A stretch of 64,000 nucleotides of DNA from the NCBI GenBank assembly GCA_029718625.1, contig CM056380.1, positions 12,098,128 to 12,162,127 of the forward strand, read 5' to 3'. The stretch's first letter is position 1, and the number at the start of each line of letters is the position of its first letter. The notes beneath the pieces were generated by a model that was not told the origin of the DNA, ran no database searches, and saw nothing but the letters and a program-made list of their open reading frames with translations. This document shows, one piece after another, positions 34,597-45,537 of the stretch. A program made the position numbers and the translations under genes. This DNA comes from Synaphobranchus kaupii (Eukaryota > Chordata > Actinopteri > Anguilliformes > Synaphobranchidae).

Positions 34597-35092
34597 CTTG
34601 AAGCTCTGTCTCCATTTGCTGTGAGTTGTTGATGCATTAAGAGGATGAGGTTAACTGGAAGCTCTGTCTCCAACTGTTGTGAGTTAGAGCTGCTGTAAGA
34701 GGATGAGGTTAACTGGAAGCTCTGTCTCCATTTTCTGTGAGTTAGAGCTGCAGTAAGAGGATGAGGTTAACTGGAAGCTCTGTGTCCATTTGCTGTGAGT
34801 TTGAGCTGCAGTAAGAGGATGAGGTTAACTGGAAGCTCTGTGTCCATTTGCTGTGAGTTTGAGCTGCAGTAAGAGGATGAGGTTAACTGGAAGCTCTGTG
34901 TCCATTTGCTGTGAGTTTGAGCTGCAGTAAGAGGATGAGGTTAACTGGAAGCTCTGTGTCCATGTTCTGTGAGTTAGAGCTGCAGTAAGAGGATGAGGTT
35001 AACTGGAAGCTCTGTGTCCATTTGCTGTGAGTTTGAGCTGCAGTAAGAGGATGAGGTTAACTGGAAGCTCTGTGTCCATGTTTTGTTCACAG

Positions 35093-35203
35093 GGTCCAGG
35101 TAGAAAGAGCAGGGTCACCTGTCCCCATCTGTCTGTCTATGAAGAGTGATCAATCAATGGATCAACCAAATAACTTCAAAGGAGAGGTAACAGGAGATCA
35201 AAG
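35093..35203 (+). CDS. NLRC3-like gene, cassette exon copy 4
   Basis: Identical in coding content to copy 3 (VPIC variant), with intact TTCACAG acceptor and GTAATT donor. The intron before it carries a SINE (34352-34596) matching the one before copy 3 in sequence and flanks, so that block was duplicated after SINE insertion. Confidence 0.85.
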
Positions 35204-35693
35204 GTAATTAAACATGTTCGTATTGACAATTGTGTTTAATTGTACTTCAATGTCACTGTTACCTGTCATGTGTAGGTAGGTGAAGTCAGACACCTTCAGG
35301 TGGAGGTGAGGTGTATTATTTCATATTCTGACGTGCTGTTAGTTAGAGCTGCAGTAAGAGGGTGAGGTTAACTGGAAGCTCTGTCTCCATGTGCTGTGAG
35401 TTAGAGCTGCAGTAAGAGGGTGAGGCTAACTGGAAGCTCTGTCTCCATGTGCTGTGAGTTAGAGCTGCAGTAAGAGGATGAGGTTAACTGGAAGCTCTGT
35501 CTCCATGTGCTGTGAGTTATTGATGCATTAAGAGGGTCAGCTTAACTGGAAGCTCTGTCTCCATGTGCTGTGAGTTAGAGCTGCAGTAAGAGGATGAGTT
35601 TAACTGGAAGCTCTGTCTCCATGTGCTGTGAGTTAGAGCTGCAGTAAGAGGGTGAGGTTAACTGGAAGCTCTGTCTCCATGTTTTGTTCACAG

Positions 35694-35745
35694 GGTCCAG
35701 GGGTCACCTGAGTCCAGCTGTTTCGAAGAGAGGTTGAAAAAACAG
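35694..35745 (+). CDS. NLRC3-like gene, short linker exon
   Basis: This 52-base exon starts with the same GGTCCAGG sequence as the cassettes but is shorter: VQGSPESSCFEERLKKQ. It enters in phase 2 and leaves in phase 0 before GTGAGAGG, which matches the next coding exon (42558). It probably derives from the same ancestral cassette and is the adaptor into the pyrin-like domain. Confidence 0.78.
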
Positions 35746-37144
35746 GTGAGAGGTGTCTGCTTTTTTAGAATTTTTTTAAATAGTTTTGTTACACGCAGAA
35801 ACAATGTCTTTGGGTAAAACAGCAAGACACAGGGAAACGGAGTGTGAGTTGGTCTCTTCGACCTTTTCTTATTTAGCCGACAATAAACAGACCAACCAGA
35901 AATACCTCTTTCCCGTCACCCTCACAGGTTTGGGTAAAGGCAAAGAAAAAATTATTAATAATAATAATAATCACTATAATTGGCCTGTTTGTTTGAAGTT
36001 TGTCTGAATACATATAATGCATGTATAATATTATGATATGTTATTAATGTTAAGTGTCTAATATTGCGCCAGGGCCTAGTATTACTCATAACCATCCACA
36101 GTGTAACATCACACAAACACAATTAACCAGCTTTTTATGATCACATTTTAAACAGGCTTTAAAGTGATACTGCAATTGCTTTTCTAAGCCCTTTTTTACA
36201 GCTTCAATTTGAACTTGGAGCTGTGGGTAGGTGTGGTTATATGACGATGATGCCACAAGGTCATATTATGAATATTCATTAGGGCTGTCAACATTGGCCA
36301 AAAATCACGTTCGAATATTCCTTCTGAAAAAACACATAAGTTTGAATATATTCAAATATCTATAAAAATTTAAAAATGTTATAATTCGACCAACTTTCGG
36401 GCTGTGTTATTGCGCGTTAGGTCCACAAGAGGGCAAACCAATACAACGAGACACATAACTAGTATAGGTAGCTACATTTTATTTTAACATAAAGATGAAC
36501 GCAGTCAAGTTTGGAAAAAAAACCTGTTAACATTCGAGATGGCTTTAAAATCTACATACACACTTTTATAATGCTTTTGTTTGAATAAAATTAAGGCACA
36601 CAATGTCGAGAAATGTTACTAAAAAGAATTTATGTCCTGAGGGATCATTTACAATAAAGTGCTATTAAAAACAGAAAAGTACGATCTTTGACCTTTTGTA
36701 GAGGGAACTGTGATCAGCATAGTTTTAACGTTTAACGTAGCATAGTTTTAATGTTTAACATAGGCCATCTGTAGCTTACATAGCTTGCATACAACTTTGT
36801 CTCGAGGTTCCACAATTTTTCCGTTCACTGACCAAAAACCGAAGTACTTCCAAACGGGGCTTTTTAGATTGCTCGGAGTGCTAATCACTCTCTCCGCGGC
36901 CGAACTGGTTTCCAAACTCTCTGCCATGCTGCTGCTGTTGAATTATTGGCTCTTTAAAGCTCGATGAATATGCCTACATTTGATTTTCAATCTGCTATTA
37001 AATTAAAGTGCCGTGTCCGTCCAGTACAAGCATTGCAATGACCCGTATGCAGCGTCTTCCGTTTTCAACAGAGGAGACGCTAAAAATTAGAGATTTATTT
37101 TTGGTTTAACACAACCAAAGTTGAAAAAAAAAAAGGAAGACAGA
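35746..37144. other. NLR intron, no recognisable gene
   Basis: Unique-looking AT-rich intron. GGGCTGTCAACATTGGCC near 36284 resembles the end of an hAT-type element but no matching right end was found. A purine-rich stretch precedes the nested transposons at 37145. Confidence 0.45.
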
Positions 37145-37221
37145 GGCTGCATTCGAATAGTCAAATTTGAGCAAGGAAGGATCCTTTAGATCGCATGAAC
37201 CGGAAATAGTTTTCCGGCAGC

Positions 37222-38179
37222 CAGTGGCGGTTTTACACGGGGGCCTACAGGGGCCAGTGCCCCTGTCCAGATGTCCTTGGCCCCTGTGGTGGCCCCTGTG
37301 CTGACTGAATAATAAAATGATAATTTTTTACGATGATATGCGCTAGCGCCGAAACCGGAACTAATGTGACTCAACGTTGTACACAGACTAATTAGAGCGA
37401 CGCACCCTACTGTGCTGGCTGCCTGCGTTTGTTTGGATACGGGGGCATCACGCAGGAGGAGTAACTTAAAGGTTGTATCAGCGATTTTGGGTGACGTCAC
37501 TTCTGAAGCGAAATCCCAAACAAACATACTTATGAATAATTATGTTATGTTTTAAAAAATAGTGTTCAAGCATCCAGAATTATAACCACGTTAATAACGT
37601 TTGTAAGAAACCAAACCGTTTGTAAATCCGTCAAGATTTCAGCGAGATAAGAGTATTAGCGTTTGTGCAGATCATTGTGATTGGTTGGAATACTGTTTAT
37701 TTTGGTTTTGAGTGGTTGGTAGTACCATTTGTTTTTGTGTACGATCTCGGAGCATAGGCTGCCTACAGAGACGCGGTTTTTTGACGGCCTGCTTATGGGG
37801 CGGGCAGCTAGTGGATCGTGAGGAAAAATCAGATGAATGTGATCATTTATGTTTCCACCCAAAATCGCTGATACAACCTTTAACGTTGTTAGAGTTGTGA
37901 ATGGCAGGAAACCAAATAAATCGTTTATATGGCAATATTTGCCAAGAATTGGAGCAATTTATGAATCTATAATTTATTTTATTTTATTTTCCATTTTCGA
38001 TAGCCATACCTCAATGCATTTTGTTTTTGTTAAAAAAAAACTTTAGCATGATTGTAATAAGTAAAATAAAAGTTTTTAATGCTTCAATATCATTGTCGTC
38101 GTTTTTTTAATGTGCCCCTCTGATTAAACGCTGGCCCCACCTTGGCCCCCCCAGTAAAATTTGTCTAGAACCGCCACTG
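37222..38179. mobile_element. hAT element inserted in the outer transposon
   Basis: Ends CAGTGGCGGTTTTACAC and inverted CAGTGGCGGTTCTAGAC. A perfect 8-base target duplication CCGGCAGC is at 37214-37221 and 38180-38187, diagnostic of hAT-type insertion. It is non-autonomous (about 540 bases without its own insert), rich in GGCCCC near both ends. Confidence 0.9.
37470..37879. mobile_element. TTAA-flanked MITE, copy 2, innermost of the nest
   Basis: Same inverted ends as at 27698 (AGGTTGTATCAGCGATTTTG) and TTAA on both sides (37466-37469 and 37880-37883). Internally it runs in the opposite direction to copy 1. It lies wholly within the hAT element. Confidence 0.9.
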
Positions 38180-38819
38180 CCGGCAGCCATGCTAAGGAAC
38201 GTTTGAATTTCTTATATTGAGAAGGAAAAGAGCTTCACAATTCCTTTTATCCGTCCTTTCTCAAAGGATGCTCTGGACTATCCTTTTCGAAAGAAAGGTA
38301 GTATTCGCGCCCCACAATGCAATGCCGCCAATGTTTTCATAAGCATCTGAGTTTTCCGGAACCTACCGCATTCAAACAAGGCGAACATCTGAGAAATGCC
38401 AGAAATCTAAATGTGAATAGCTCGTATTGTTGGTTAGTATTGGCTTATAATAGAAAATAAACAAACAATGACACAATCCGACAATAGACCAAATTTATTA
38501 AGACGCTAAATTTTGCAGAGATAAAAACGAACGGTTCAAGTCAAATGCAGACGGCAATGATGCACATTTTGTCGTAATTTTTCGTGAAGTTGTAGTTTGT
38601 TATGTTGAACATTCTCGTCAATACGACTGGACACCGCACCATGACGCAAGGTAGAGAAGGAGGTTCGAATTCCACAGTTACAGAGATTCCTTGTAAATCT
38701 CTCCTTCCAACTTTTCCTTGACCCCCATGACGTTTTCTGGCGAGGTCAAGGAAAAGTTGAAAGGAAAAAGGAGTTATTTTTTTGACTATTCGAATGCAGC
38801 CAGACACTTTTATCTGCGA

Positions 38820-39135
38820 AAAATTCAATTTTTCAATTAAATTTTATTTATATAGCGCTTTTCACAGACGACTGTCACAAAGACGCTTTACAGAACAGAA
38901 AGGGGAGTAAAGGGGAAATAGGAAATGGCCGCTCTAAGCCAGCTCTAAGCCGCCAGATAGCAGAGGTAAAAACTCTCTAGTAGGGAGAGAAAACCCTCAT
39001 ACTGTGGTGAGAAAAAACTCCCCGATGGGAAGAAATCTCGAGAGGAATCCGGCTCTTGGGGGGATGCCCATCCTCCTATGGGTTGATTATTTCATAGGGA
39101 GGTATTCTACTCTGATGACTCCGTCATGTAGAGAT
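38820..39135. repeat. Interspersed repeat with the 'tttatatagcgcttttc' signature
   Basis: ATTTATATAGCGCTTTTCAC, CAAAGACGCTTTACAGA, GAAAAAACTCCCCGATGGGA and CTCGAGAGGAATCCGGCTCT follow one another in the order of a widespread teleost repeat. No coding frame. I recognise the repeat type but cannot name its class with confidence. Confidence 0.6.
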
Positions 39136-39204
39136 CACCAGTGGCAGGTGGGGGGCGCCTAGCTGGTCTTGGGCTGGAGCTCCGGGCAAGGAGGGGAGCG
39201 GGGG

Positions 39205-40066
39205 GAGCAAGTGAAAAAAGTGCAAAACACAAAAGTGCAACACAGACGTTTCGGTCCTCAGACCATTTTCAGTGCTAGTATGTCAAAATCACAAGACACG
39301 CAGTTTATAAGGATGTAAGGTCACGTGATAAATTCAGAAAAAAGAGTTAAATCAATTGTACAATTAGTCGATTAGTATCAAGAATCAATCCGTGTCATCA
39401 CTAAATTAATGTCGGGATTTGTCAGTATTCAATTTAGCACAGCAATAAATGAACATTTCAATAATTCAATTAACAATGAACAATCTGCAATGAATTGCTT
39501 CCATACAAAGAAAACATGGTATTAGAACTGAGTAGTTTACGAAATAAACCATTTGTAACATTAAGTTAAATGCGTCCATAAAAATTCAAACGTTAAGACA
39601 TTACAAAGAGCAATAGTAAGGACATGTTGGTGTGTGCTGTTTTTATAAAAAACAGGAAAATTCAAAAGAATCATTATGGCCTAAAGGATATAATGTGCGT
39701 AGGTAAAAAATCCAACGAGCTTCACATTGGAGCAAAAGTTGGTCTGTGTTTTTGCATCTACGACTCGGAAATACACGGTCAATGCCAAGCCATTTCAGAT
39801 CTGAGATATTATGATTGGCTTCGGAGAAATGGGGATTTGGGGTCTTTCCTACGAATGGCCTGGTGCGCTCTGACACGTTTGATTTCTCTAAAACCCCTAA
39901 GGAACATCTTGACGATGCAATTGGCTTTTTCCCGTGCCGTAATTGCACCTCTTGTGCAGGTATCACTAAAACTAGCACATTCACATGTTTTGTTACTAAG
40001 AAAGATTACAACATCAGAAAATTCATTACCTGTAGCTCTAATAACTGCGTCTATGTTTTAAACTAG
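39205..40066. mobile_element. Penelope-like element fragment with inverted 5' part
   Basis: On the minus strand (about 39845-39643) HFSEANHNISDLKWLGIDRV, FPSRRCKNTDQLLLQCEARW and IFYLRTLYPLGHNDSFEF match the C-terminal half of the GIY-YIG endonuclease of Penelope-like elements. On the plus strand (about 39850-40066) PKEHLDDAIGFFPCRNCTSC and KKDYNIRKFITCSSNNCVYV match the N-terminal half, cysteine motif included. The two halves are head to head. The 3' tail (39215-39275 minus strand) has AATGGTCTGAGGACCGAAAC, usual near the end of such elements. Not functional. Confidence 0.75.
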
Positions 40067-40587
40067 CACATTTAATAATTTCCAACTTACGTACCCATTC
40101 TGCATTGCCAAAAAAGGCGCAAACTGCCACGTTGCCTTGATTCAAATATCTGGTAAGACCAGAATCCTGAACGCAAACAGCAAGTGAAGCTCCTGGCCGT
40201 GCAAATGAAGCCTTAGTGCTTATGCTAATGTGCTACACTTAACTCCTCAAAAGACACAACTTAACATCTAATCTTGTTCTGGGGCGCTACCTGGCCATCT
40301 TTGGCTCCCGGCAAGTTCAGATTCCTTTTGCTGGGCCCAAACACAGCGGCAGAGTAAGACTGCAAACAGAGACTTTTACACAAGAAGCATTCAGTTCACA
40401 GTTTGTATTTACTAAATGTATTGCACAGAGAAACTCCATTAATCTAAAGAAATTAATGATTTATCACAAGTAGTATCTCTACAAAACCATCAATCAGGAT
40501 CAAAATCTGCACTTCAAATATGAGCGTTTGGCACTGATGCATCTTTGGGGTCTGGAAGTATCTGACCCTTTTCTGGCTATCAAAACA
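40067..40587. other. NLR intron, no recognisable gene
   Basis: Non-repetitive intron between the Penelope fragment and the tandem array. Nothing recognisable. Confidence 0.45.
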
Positions 40588-42557
40588 CTGATACAGCACA
40601 CCTCTTCATGTGTTTATTTCACACTCTGATACAGCACACCTCTTCATTTGTTTATTTCAGTCTGATACAGCACACCTCTTCATGTGTTTATTTCACACTC
40701 TGATACAGCACACCTCTTCATGTGTTTATTTCACACTGATACAGCACACCTCTTCATGTATTTACTTCACACTGATACAGCACACCTCTTCATGTGTTTA
40801 TTTCACACTGATACAGCACACCTCTTCATGTATTTACTTCACACTGATACAGCACACCTCTTCATGTGTTTATTTCACACACTGATACAGCACACCTCTT
40901 CATGTATTTAGTTCACACTGATACAGAACACCTCTTCATGTGTTTATTTCACACTGATACAGCACACCTCTTCATGTGTTTATTTCACACACTGGTACAG
41001 CACACCTCTTCATGTGTTTATTTCACACTGATACAGCACACCTCTTCATGTGTTTATTTCACACTCTGAAACAGCACACCTCTTCATGTATTTACTTCAC
41101 ACTGATACAGCACACCTCTTCGTGTGTTTATTTCAAACACTGATACAGCACACCTCTTCATGTGTTTATTTCACACTCTGATACAGCACACCTCTTCATG
41201 TGTTTATTTCAGTCTGATACAGCACACCTCTTCATGTGTTTATTTCACACTCTGATACAGCACACCTCTTCATGTGTTTATTTCACACACTGATACAGCA
41301 CACCTCTTCATGTGTTTATTTCACACTGATACAGCACACCTCTTCATGTATTTACTTCACACTGATACAGCACACCTCTTCATGTATTTATTTCACACAC
41401 TGATACAGCACACCTCTTCGTGTGTTTTTCGTGTGTTTATTTCACACACTGATACAGCACACCTCTTCATGTGTGTATTTCCCACACTGATACAGCACAC
41501 CTCTTCATGTGTTTATTTCACACTCTGAAACAGCACACCTCTTCATGTGTTTATTTCCCACACTGATACAGCACACCTCTTCATGTGTTTATTTCAGTCT
41601 GATACAGCACACCTCTTCATGTGTTTATTTCACACACTGATACAGCACACCTCTTCGTGTGTTTATTTCATACTCTGATACAGCACACCTCTTCGTGTGT
41701 TTACGTCACACTCTGATACAGCACACCTCTTCATGTGTTTATTTCAGTCTGTTACAGCACACCTCTTCATGTGTGTATTTCACAATCTGATACAGCACAT
41801 CTCTTCATGTGTTTAGTTTACACTCTGATACAGCACAACTCTTCATGTGTTTATTTCAGTCTGTTACAGCACACCTCTATATGTGTTTATTTCAGTCTGT
41901 TACAGCACACCTCTTCATGTGTGTATTTCACACTCTGATACAGCACACCTCTTCATGTGTTTTTGTCACACTGGTACAGCACACCTCTTCATGTGTTTAT
42001 TTCAGTCTGTTACAGCACACCTCTATATGTGTTTATTTCAGTCTGTTACAGCACACATCTTCATGTGTTTATTTCACACACTGATACAGCACACCTCTTC
42101 ATGTGTTTATTTCACACTGATACAGCACACCTCTTCTTGTGTTTATTTCACACTGATACAGCACACCTCTTCATGTGTTTATTTCACTCTGATACAGCAC
42201 ACCTCTTCATGTGTTTATTTCACTCTGATACAGCACACCTCTTCATGTGTTTATTTCACTCTGATACAGCACACCTCTTTATGTGTTTATTTCACACACT
42301 GATACAGCACACCTCTTCATGTGGTTAGTTTACGCACTGATACAGCACATCTCTTCATGTGTTTATTTCACACTGATACAGCACACCTCTTCATGTGTTT
42401 ATTTCACTCTGATACAGCACACCTCTTCATGTGTTTAGTTCACACTCTGATACAGCACACCTCTTCGTGTGTTTAGTTCACACTCTGATACAGCACACCT
42501 CTTCATGTGTTTATTTCACACTCTGATAAAGCACACCTCTTCATGTGTTTATTTCAG
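40588..42557. repeat. Intronic minisatellite of about 50 units carrying splice-acceptor sequence
   Basis: The unit is CACTCTGATACAGCACACCT then CTTCATGTGTTTATTTCA, 35-41 bases. At the 3' end the last unit becomes ...CATGTGTTTATTTCAG and the pyrin exon begins. Eight other units have the same TTTATTTCAG followed by TCTG (CAG ending near 40660, 41212, 41597, 41747, 41859, 41895, 42005, 42041). The start of the unit (CACTCTGAT-AGC) also resembles the exon interior GCGCACTCTGATGAAGC (42567-42585), as if the unit was copied across the intron-exon junction. Confidence 0.92.
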
Positions 42558-42801
42558 TCTCTCCTGCGCACTCTGATGAAGCTGAAGAAGGATGAAAAGT
42601 TGAAACTGTTTCAGAGCCATCTGAGTCAGTTTTACCCAGAATGCAGTGAGAAAGAGCAGGGGGATCCTGAGGCTCTGTACATAGTGGAGAAGATGCTGGA
42701 GACCTGTGGCAGTGAGAGGTCTCTGAAGATCACACTCCACATCCTGAGGAACATGAAGCAGAAGGATCTCACCACCTCACCGGAGAGAGATGAGCAGCAC
42801 A
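42558..42801 (+). CDS. NLRC3-like gene, pyrin-like (death-fold) exon
   Basis: The acceptor is TTTATTTCAG and the donor is A/GTAAGAG. The 81 codons plus one base encode SLLRTLMKLKKDEKLKLFQS, HLSQFYPECSEKEQGDPEAL, YIVEKMLETCGSERSLKITL and HILRNMKQKDLTTSPERDEQ. The helical pattern and the closing LKITLHILRNMKQKDL are like pyrin domains, which join inflammasome-type partners (such as ASC) through death-fold contacts. The ECSEKEQGDPE insert is typical of fish NLRC3-like genes. Phase 1 at the end joins the FISNA exon. The acceptor lies in the last unit of a tandem array. Confidence 0.8.
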
Positions 42802-43706
42802 GTAAGAGTTTTCTCTCATTGTTTCTGCGTGCCCATTAGAGTACAGAAATGTGTTTAGCAAACAAATAGTGTTCTGATTTATAACATTCACACTTTCAAA
42901 ATAGTGTTTTACATTCACAATCTTACATATAGAAAACATCACACACAACATGTACACAAAGGCATTTAAATTAAAATATAGCATCAAGCATTGAGTATGG
43001 GAGCCAGCAAATGCATGTGAGATTAAATGTCCCTGAGAGGGATTCAAAGTAGGAACCTTGTGCTCAAAATCCAGTAACTAAACCACTGTCCCATCAGACA
43101 TACTGCTCTGAGCTTGTATCCAGGGTTAAACCCCATCAGACAGACTGTTCTGAGTTTGTATCCAGGGTTAAACCCCATCAGACAGACTGCCCAGAGTTGT
43201 ATCCAGGGTTAAACCCCATCAGCCAGACTGTTCTGAGTTTGTATCCAGAGTTAAAGAGCACTCAAGATTAAATATTAGATTTTAAAATTACCATGTGACC
43301 TTTGAAGACAGTATTTACCAGAATGATATGTGTATAACATAAACAGAAATTAAATGTAAAAGGACAATTAAACCCATGTTCACTGTTTTAATGTGTTTTT
43401 CCCATCATCCTTGAAATGCAATAGTGTGCACTTTTCTGATAATTTGTTATATTCATGATGGAATATTGGCCTAATTGAGAGGTGTGTAACACACTTTGTG
43501 GGGGGTGTGTCACACACTGTGTGTGAGGTGTTTAACACTGTGTGAGAGGTGGGTAACATTCTGAGGTGTGTAAAGTACTCTGAAAACTGACTTAAATGAA
43601 TTAAAATAAATATTTTTATTGATTGTTTCTTCTTGAAATAAGTTATTGAATGGGAAATGTTCAACTTATTTTAAACATAATTATTTCTCATATTTCCTCT
43701 CTTCAG
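42802..43706. other. Last visible NLR intron with a small tandem repeat
   Basis: Bases 43085-43262 hold three to four copies of a ~56-base unit (GTATCCAGGGTTAAACCCCA, TCAGACAGACTG). Bases 43480-43575 are imperfect GTGTGAGAGGTG-type repeats. No coding content; minus-strand frames here are incidental. Confidence 0.65.
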
Positions 43707-45537
43707 ATGAATCCATAAAAAGAGCCCAGCAGTCACTGAAAACTGATCTGAAGAGGAAGTTTGAATTCATATTTGAAGGTTTAGCAAGGCATGGCCACCA
43801 AACCCTCCTGAATGAGATCTATACAGAGCTCTACATCATAGAGGGGGGGAGTGGGGGGGTCAATAATGAACACGAGATGAGACAGATTGAGACAGCATCC
43901 AAGAGACAAACTACACAGGAGACTGCAATCCTCTGCAATGACATCTTTAAGCCTTTACCTGGACAAGAGAAACCAAGAACTGTGCTTACAAAGGGCATTG
44001 CTGGCATTGGGAAAACCGTCTCTGTGCAGAAGTTCATTCTGGACTGGGCAGAAGGGAAAGCCAATCAGGACGTTGATTTCATCTTCACTCTTCCTTTCCG
44101 AGATCTGAATCTGAAGAAGGAGAGAGAATTCAGTCTGATGCAACTTCTGCAGCACTACTTTCCAAAACTGAAAGGGATCAAAAGTGTTGAAGGTGATGAA
44201 ATCAAAGTTGTGTTTATCTTTGATGGTCTGGATGAGTGTCGACTTCCTCTATATTTCCAGAGCAATAAGATCTGCTGTGATATAATGGAGTCATCATCAG
44301 TGGATGTGCTGCTGACCAACCTCATTCTGGGGAATCTGCTTCCCTCTGCTCTCCTCTGGATCACCTCCCGACCAGCAGCAGCCAATCAGATCCCTCCTGA
44401 GTGCCTCCACCAGGTGACAGAGATACGAGGGTTCAATGACCCACAGAAGGAGGAGTACTTTAAGAAGAGAATCAGAGATCAGAACCAGGCCAGCAAAATT
44501 ATCTCTCACATAAAGTCATCCAGGAGTCTCTACATCATGTGTCACATACCAGTCTTCTGCTGGATTTCTGCTACTGTTCTGCAGACAATGTTGGGTGAAG
44601 TAGAGAGTGGAGATCTGCCCAAAACTCTGACTGACATGTACACACACTTCCTGCTCATTCAGACTAATGTAAAGAATCAGAAGTATCATGGCACCAATGA
44701 GACAAACCCAAAGGAAATGTTGGAGTCAGATACAGAAATCATCCTGAAACTGGGGCAGCTGGCTTTTCTACAGCTGAAAAAGGGCAATCTGATATTCTAT
44801 GAAGAGGACCTGAGAGAGAGTGGCATTGATGTCAGTGAAGCTTCAGTGTACTCTGGGCTGTGCACAGAAATCTTTAAAGAGGAGTGTGGGTTGGATCAGG
44901 AGAAGGTCTACTGCTTTGTGCATCTGAGCGTTCAGGAGTATCTGGCTGCCTTGTTTGTGTTTCATTCATGTGTAAATGAGAACATAAATGTACTCACAGC
45001 AGAAGAATCAGAACCTTACAGTTACAGAGTGCAGCTGTCTGTGTTACACTGGTGTGCAGTGGATCAGGCCTTACAGAGTGAGAATGGACACCTGGACCTT
45101 TTCCTCCGATTCCTTCTCGGCCTCTCTCTGGACTCCTTAAAGGCTCTCTTAGGACGTATACTAATACAGACAGGAAGCAGATCACCTGAACCAGACCCAC
45201 AGATACAGAATCCTGTGAGCAGATCAGAGAGCATTGAGATAACAATCCAGTACATTAAGATGCAGATCAGAAAGGAATCTTCAGCAGAGAGAACCATCAA
45301 TCTGTTCCACTGTCTGAATGAACTGAATGACAACTCTCTAGTGGAGGAAATCCAGAATTCCCTGAGATCAGGAAAACTTTCTGATGAAGAGCTGAAACCA
45401 GACCAATGTTCAGCTCTGGCCTTTGTGTTACTGATGTCAGAGGAGATCCTGGATGAGTTTGACTTGAAGACCTACAACACCTCAGCAGCATGTTATCAGA
45501 GACTCCTACCTGTAACCAGGAACTGCAAGAAGGCCAT
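43707..45537 (+). CDS. NLRC3-like: NLRC3-like gene, FISNA-NACHT exon
   Basis: About 610 codons are uninterrupted. The start is the acceptor CTCTTCAG at 43706 (phase 1 gives [12 protein letters not shown]), not the upstream ATG at 43646, which is in the intron. Residues 1-80 are the FISNA domain. Walker A is GIAGIGKT (about residues 97-104), Walker [11 protein letters not shown] (168-177), sensor TSRP (220-223). The winged-helix signature [16 protein letters not shown] is near 404-417. This is a STAND NTPase that binds ATP/dATP and oligomerises in cytosolic immune signalling. The exon ends GCCAT before GTGAGTAT. LRR exons normally follow; none is visible before the gap at 48366. If the donor is not used, TGA stops the protein three bases on and an AATAAA lies near 45555. 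Confidence 0.93.

Larger units (their letters stand above)
31749..35690. repeat. 58-bp intronic minisatellite between NLR exons
   Basis: The unit is CTGTGAGTTAGAGCTGCAGT followed by AAGAGGATGAGGTTAACTGG and AAGCTCTGTGTCCATGTG. Blocks of 3-12 units fill the introns between the leader and the linker exon. The last unit before each exon changes from TCCATGTGCTGTGAG into TCCATGTTTTGTTCACAG, the splice acceptor. Each exon is followed by the same ~280-base intron sequence (ACACCTTCAGGTGGAGGTGA). The array is therefore part of a larger exon-containing tandem duplication. Confidence 0.92.
37145..38801. mobile_element. Outer transposon of a three-level nest
   Basis: Ends GGCTGCATTCGAATAGTCAA (37145) and its reverse complement (to 38801) form a 21-base perfect inverted pair. 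AGACA lies near both outer edges, but the target duplication is not exact as placed. Removing the inserted hAT element leaves about 690 bases with no transposase. It lies in the long NLR intron. Confidence 0.72.

Noticed and set aside
36785..36967. 60-residue plus-strand frame in the NLR intron
   Set aside because: No homology recognised, no splice context, and length expected by chance.
40610..42328. Plus-strand frames with DTAHLFMCLFHT repeats
   Set aside because: They lie in an intronic tandem array with units of mixed length; frames break at every length change and have no domain.
43646..43706. ATG at 43646 as start of the NACHT protein
   Set aside because: The sequence up to 43706 is intron: a T-rich tract and CTCTTCAG precede the FISNA start, and the phase matches the pyrin exon donor.
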